NCBI GenBank assembly: GCA_000320605.2
Contig: KB445796.1
Location: 1,159,124 to 1,223,123 of the forward strand
Direction of reading: 5' to 3'
Length of the DNA: 64,000 nucleotides
Source of the DNA: Gelatoporia subvermispora B
Taxonomy: Eukaryota; Basidiomycota; Agaricomycetes; Polyporales; Gelatoporiaceae
In this document: positions 60,953 through 64,000 of the stretch, piece by piece
Numbering within the stretch: the first letter of the stretch is position 1
How the letters are laid out: the number at the start of each line of letters is the position of its first letter
Made by a program: the position numbers and the translations under genes
The notes under the pieces: generated by a model
What the model was told of the DNA's origin: nothing
Databases searched by the model: none
Seen by the model: the letters and a program-made list of their open reading frames with translations, nothing else

Positions 60953-61747
60953 TTATCTTGTCCCTGCCTTGCCTTTCGTGCGCGACCTCGTTCCCGGTCC
61001 CTCCCGTTCCTCTTGCTGGCGTTCGCTATCCTGGCCGACGCCTTCCATCATGCCCTTCGCTGCCTCCCACCAACCACCCTCTCTCACCAGATTTCCGGCA
61101 GACCCCAAAATACCCCCCAAAATCTTCTGCACCTCTTCTCCCAATCCATCCGCGGCATTGCGATCGCGCGCCTCCTCATACGTCCACTGCTCTTGACGGT
61201 CCCAAGATTCCCAGGCCTTGGGTCGAGGATCCTTTTGCTTCTGTGAGCTGGATCGTGCATTGGATCGTGATCGTGAGCCTCCTGCTGCATTTCTTCCCTG
61301 CCCGTTGAGCGCATCAAGGATAAGGCCCCCAAAGGCGGGCAAGACCCCGTTCCCTTCCCGCCAACGGTTCAGGCCACCTTCGTTTGCGTGCGCATTGCCG
61401 AGCACCCAGCCCGCGCCTGCAGCGAGGGCCGACAAGATGGTGCCCCACTTCAGGAACCAGATGCCCGTCCGAATTATCCAACCCGTGGTCCGGAAGAACG
61501 TGACGAGGGCGAGGTAGGCACAAAGGAGGGTGATGAGTGGTGGCAGGAGTTTCTGTGCTTCCCATGTGGATGGTTCTGAGGACGCCATTGCGAGTATGAG
61601 CGCAAAAAGAGATGTCGCGAAAGCCCAGGTATGCGTGACGAGTGTGAGCACGATGCTGAACAGCGGTGGTGGTAGGACCGAGGACAAGTAGTTTAGTAGC
61701 GGGTCAAAAAGCGCAGGAAGCGGCATGTTGGATGGTATGGCATCCAT
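60953..61747 (-). CDS. possible Apq12-like membrane protein
   Basis: One exon encodes 264 aa. It starts MDAIPSNMPLPALFDPLLNYL and has three hydrophobic segments: PPPLFSIVLTLVTHTWAFATSLFALILAM, LLPPLITLLCAYLALVTFF and ILSALAAGAGWVLG. The last, preceded by GWIIRTGIWFLKWG, is like the basidiomycete form of the nuclear-envelope/ER protein Apq12. The remaining 130 residues are charged and Arg/Gly/Ser-rich (SRSRSNARSSSQKQKD, EEREGPGTRSRTKGKAG). If Apq12-related, it acts in nuclear pore assembly and membrane lipid balance. A TATA sequence lies only 17 bp before the first ATG, so translation may instead begin at Met8 (61726). No intron is needed. Confidence in the open frame is high, in the family name moderate. 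Confidence 0.75.
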   Translation of the reverse strand: MDAIPSNMPLPALFDPLLNYLSSVLPPPLFSIVLTLVTHTWAFATSLFALILAMASSEPSTWEAQKLLPPLITLLCAYLALVTFFRTTGWIIRTGIWFLKWGTILSALAAGAGWVLGNAHANEGGLNRWREGNGVLPAFGGLILDALNGQGRNAAGGSRSRSNARSSSQKQKDPRPKAWESWDRQEQWTYEEARDRNAADGLGEEVQKILGGILGSAGNLVREGGWWEAAKGMMEGVGQDSERQQEEREGPGTRSRTKGKAGTR

Positions 61748-61763
61748 TTTTTCCTCAGTGTGG

Positions 61764-61771
61764 CCTATATA
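61764..61771 (-). promoter_or_regulatory. TATA-like box close to the start codon
   Basis: The minus strand reads TATATAGG only 17 bp upstream of the ATG at 61747, against 56-98 bp in other genes of the window. This favours the second in-frame ATG at 61726 as a start. Confidence 0.45.
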
Positions 61772-63633
61772 TGCCGGTTTGGAACAAAGCGCAAGGGTGA
61801 AAGCATCCGCGGTGTAGGCCACAGCTCGGATGAAAGCCTGAGCGAGTCGAACTCGGCAGGTTGCACTGCCACCACACGCGTACCGCGTTTGGCTTGCACG
61901 TGCTCCCGTGAGACGCCCGGTGCAGGGTGGTTTTCTCTGGTCTTTTCTTCCGCACCGAATGTACATCCTCGTACATACATCCCTGTGTCGACAGTCTATG
62001 TTTCCGCGGATTTCAGCTGTCCGTTTTTTGAATTGTCCATCAATCATGCCTGGCGGCAGGTCACAGCTACAGCACCCGAATCGTGCTTCTATGCATAGAC
62101 TGACTGATTGTAATCCGCTTCCTCACATTGAAGAGGTACTGCATCGCGACGACAAGCAACATGAATTAGAGACATGTCAAGATCCCAGTGCGCTGACTCA
62201 TGAGTGGTCCACGGAATTAGTTGGCATCCTCACGCTCATCATATAAATACTGCCCTATTCACTGTATCGGCTAGTCTTTCCTCGTCTCGGTTGCTGCCTG
62301 TAGCAGGAGCCGGCAGCGTTCTATCTCGACTGGGGCACTCATTTACATCGACATTGATCTTGGTCTGACAGCTGTGTTACGTTGTACCTTGCACGGTAGC
62401 GGAAACGCTAGCGCATTTATCTCCCAAACTCGGAGCGGCAAACATGAGCAGTAAGTAAGAGACATGTCCAAATGTTACCGTTGAACCTGATTGACAACGG
62501 CGTGGTCTCATCTTGCAGATAAATATCTGAGAGCTTCGCGCCTGGCGTTCGGGACGCCTCCGGAGTGATCTTATCATATTTTGCAGACGACATTCTGACT
62601 ATCCAAATCTTCAACCTGACATGCCGTCCATGGACCGGCCCGGCGCAAGCCCGAATACCAGTCTGTCTCTGTGAACCCCAAATCGCTGATTACATCTAGT
62701 GCCGTCCTCCAGCGACTGCCGCACTTGGGGGCGTATATGCGGCATCGCTCCGAGATAACGAGGGAGATCATTGTCCGAGACGCGTGGTCCCGGGCCTCGC
62801 TGTAACGTATCTTTCCCCGAGTATCACGACAGAAGGCGACATTTCAGTGCGAGCTATGTTTTCAGGCGACTTCATGATGCACTCTGTAAGGTAGTTGATC
62901 GGTCTCTGCCTTACAGTGACAGGTAAATGAACGTCTTGTCCATCCGTCGGTCGATCATTAGCAGGCAGTGTCATAGTTGGCACTCAAGTACTTTTCTTCA
63001 TTTTGTCTGGTCAACCTACGGCCATATGACGGTCGACATGCCACCCTCTCAAAAGCCGCTCGAAATCTCGTAAATCACCGCGAAGCCCCTCAAGGTCATT
63101 CATGACCTGATTTCCGATTCGGAGGTGCAATCCAGTACTCGACATCCTCGCACCCCGAGACCAGCTCGTATTGGCGCATCTTGATCAGAGTGAAACAGCT
63201 AAACAGAAGGCGGCACCGGAGAAAATGATCGTGCATGTAATCGGAAATGTGTGTCTGCCGGACCGGCATGAGACAGGACGCGGATTATATGCGAAAATCA
63301 CGGGGCTAAGAAAGGATGGCATAGTCAAAGTGTGCGGACTTCTCCTTGAGCTAAGCTGATGGGATTGACAGGGCACAGCCGAATCGTCTAGAGGTCATAC
63401 CAGATGGACTGGCAGGCATCCCTGATGGGGTCGAGAGGATGAAGTACGGTGAGGGCAGCACGTTAAAGCTTGTTGGGGGTCCTCAGGAAACCCCGTAAGC
63501 TTGTGTGTTCAGTTTTCCGAGATGGCTTGCCCGGTACTGCGACTAGGCAACTGGAATTGAGGCATGAGATATGTTCGTTACTCAGCTCGCCAGACCTGTT
63601 GCGATGGTGGTAGAGAACTGGAGACAATAAGAT
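61772..63633. other. no gene called; possible exon near 62700-62805 (+)
   Basis: One plus-strand stretch after a TAG acceptor-like site near 62699 reads QRLPHLGAYMRHRSEIT and continues for 15 further residues to a stop at about 62804. A spliced frame MS-NKYLRASRLAFG lies about 250 bp upstream, at 62443-62566. I cannot connect them. The rest shows short frames only. Confidence 0.35.
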
Positions 63634-64000
63634 CTATCGTTTGAGCAACCTCATCGATTCTGCGGGCTCAAGGCACAGCTTGTCGATGCAGTCTCGGTCA
63701 TTAAGAACGTTCCTCCTGAAGAGACGAACTAGCGTTCGGGCTTGAATGTGCAGGTGCTCGATCTCGCGCACGCGTCTCTCTTTTGTCTCCGTATCGGTCA
63801 ATCCCGGCTGAAGGCCTGATCATAGGTGAAGTAGTATTCGAGATGGAGTTTGATATGTACGAATGTTACAGCCGGTTCACTTCATTCTTCCTGCGTATCC
63901 TCACGGATAAACTTCGCATATGAAGCCACATCTTCGTCATGGATAGTCAATGGCGTTTGACTGCTTTTAAACACCGTACCCGACTATTCCAGATGTAGAC
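63634..64000 (-). CDS. 3' exons of an unknown gene, cut by the window edge
   Basis: The last exon, 63634-63815, follows a 89-nt intron (GTGAGG...GATCAG) after an exon at 63905 to about 63983. The product reads SQTPLTIHDEDVASYAKFIR, then LQPGLTDTETKERRVREIEH, LHIQARTLVRLFRRNVLND and ends EPAESMRLLKR. It is a charged, helical C-terminus (possible coiled coil around TKERRVREIEHLH). The 5' part lies beyond 64000. No family recognised. If the GTGAGG donor is not used, the frame ends after FIREDTQEE at 63882 instead. Confidence 0.55.

Noticed and set aside
60953..62047. 364-aa version of the possible Apq12-like protein, starting at 62047
   Set aside because: The extra 100 residues have no membrane or domain character, and a TATA sequence lies between that ATG and the one at 61747.
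1..64000. CRISPR arrays, operons or Shine-Dalgarno sites
   Set aside because: No regularly spaced repeats exist, and the spliced genes show that the DNA is eukaryotic.
1..64000. tRNA genes
   Set aside because: I looked for GGTTCRANTCC-type B boxes with matching A boxes and found no convincing pair by eye; a covariance-model scan would be decisive.

Overview
The window reads as nuclear DNA of a basidiomycete fungus, most likely a mushroom-forming Agaricomycete. Genes are cut by many short GT-AG introns, mostly 48-65 nt. The gene families are typical of wood- or litter-decay Agaricomycetes: aryl-alcohol dehydrogenase-type aldo-keto reductase, GH55 exo-beta-1,3-glucanase, P450, a DUF6533-type 7-TM protein and a GtaA-type glutaminase. 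I rebuilt gene models by hand by joining exons. Where I summed the exons, the total is a multiple of three and the joined frame stays open.

Layout. 1-2.5 kb: no gene; a 148-bp direct repeat pair and small hairpins. 2.6-3.3 kb: small secreted protein of unknown family (+). 5.65-6.33 kb: decayed DJ-1/PfpI-like gene. 8.36-9.89 kb: intact aldo-keto reductase (-). 10.5-11.75 kb: two related TIR elements that look like Tc1/mariner MITEs. 13.6-14.3 kb: secreted Cys-rich 'glycopeptide' protein (-). 16.4-17.7 kb: ATP adenylyltransferase (-). 18.3-19.0 kb: DUF7727-like membrane protein (-). 20.55-22.2 kb: single-pass membrane protein with a triplicated motif (-). 22.2-27.8 kb: gene-poor. 27.95-31.5 kb: GH55 glucanase (+, 23 exons). 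33.5-35.9 kb: cytochrome P450 (+, 14 exons). 37.6-39.4 kb: 564-aa protein of unknown function (+). 39.9-40.5 kb: small membrane protein (-). 41.0-44.1 kb: K+/H+ antiporter (-). 47.0-48.9 kb: DUF6533 7-TM protein (+, 13 exons). 49.5-53.1 kb: membrane-anchored GtaA-type glutaminase (-, 18 exons). 54.0-55.2 kb: F-box/LRR-like gene (-), followed by a decayed tandem copy at 55.6-56.1 kb. 57.0-57.7 kb: 150-aa Cys-motif protein (-). 58.8-60.4 kb: 422-aa protein of unknown family (-). 60.95-61.75 kb: possible Apq12-like membrane protein (-). 63.6-64.0 kb: 3' exons of a gene that runs off the right edge (-).

The genes do not form an obvious pathway or cluster. They are a mix of housekeeping functions (ATP adenylyltransferase, cation antiporter, membrane proteins) and secreted or oxidative functions (GH55, glutaminase, aldo-keto reductase, P450, small secreted proteins). 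I did not find a clear new multi-gene system. The most unusual items are the MITE pair, the 148-bp repeat pair, the microexons in two genes, the orphan 422-aa gene, the triplicated ectodomain motif and the F-box gene with its decayed duplicate. I saw no tRNA, rRNA or CRISPR array.
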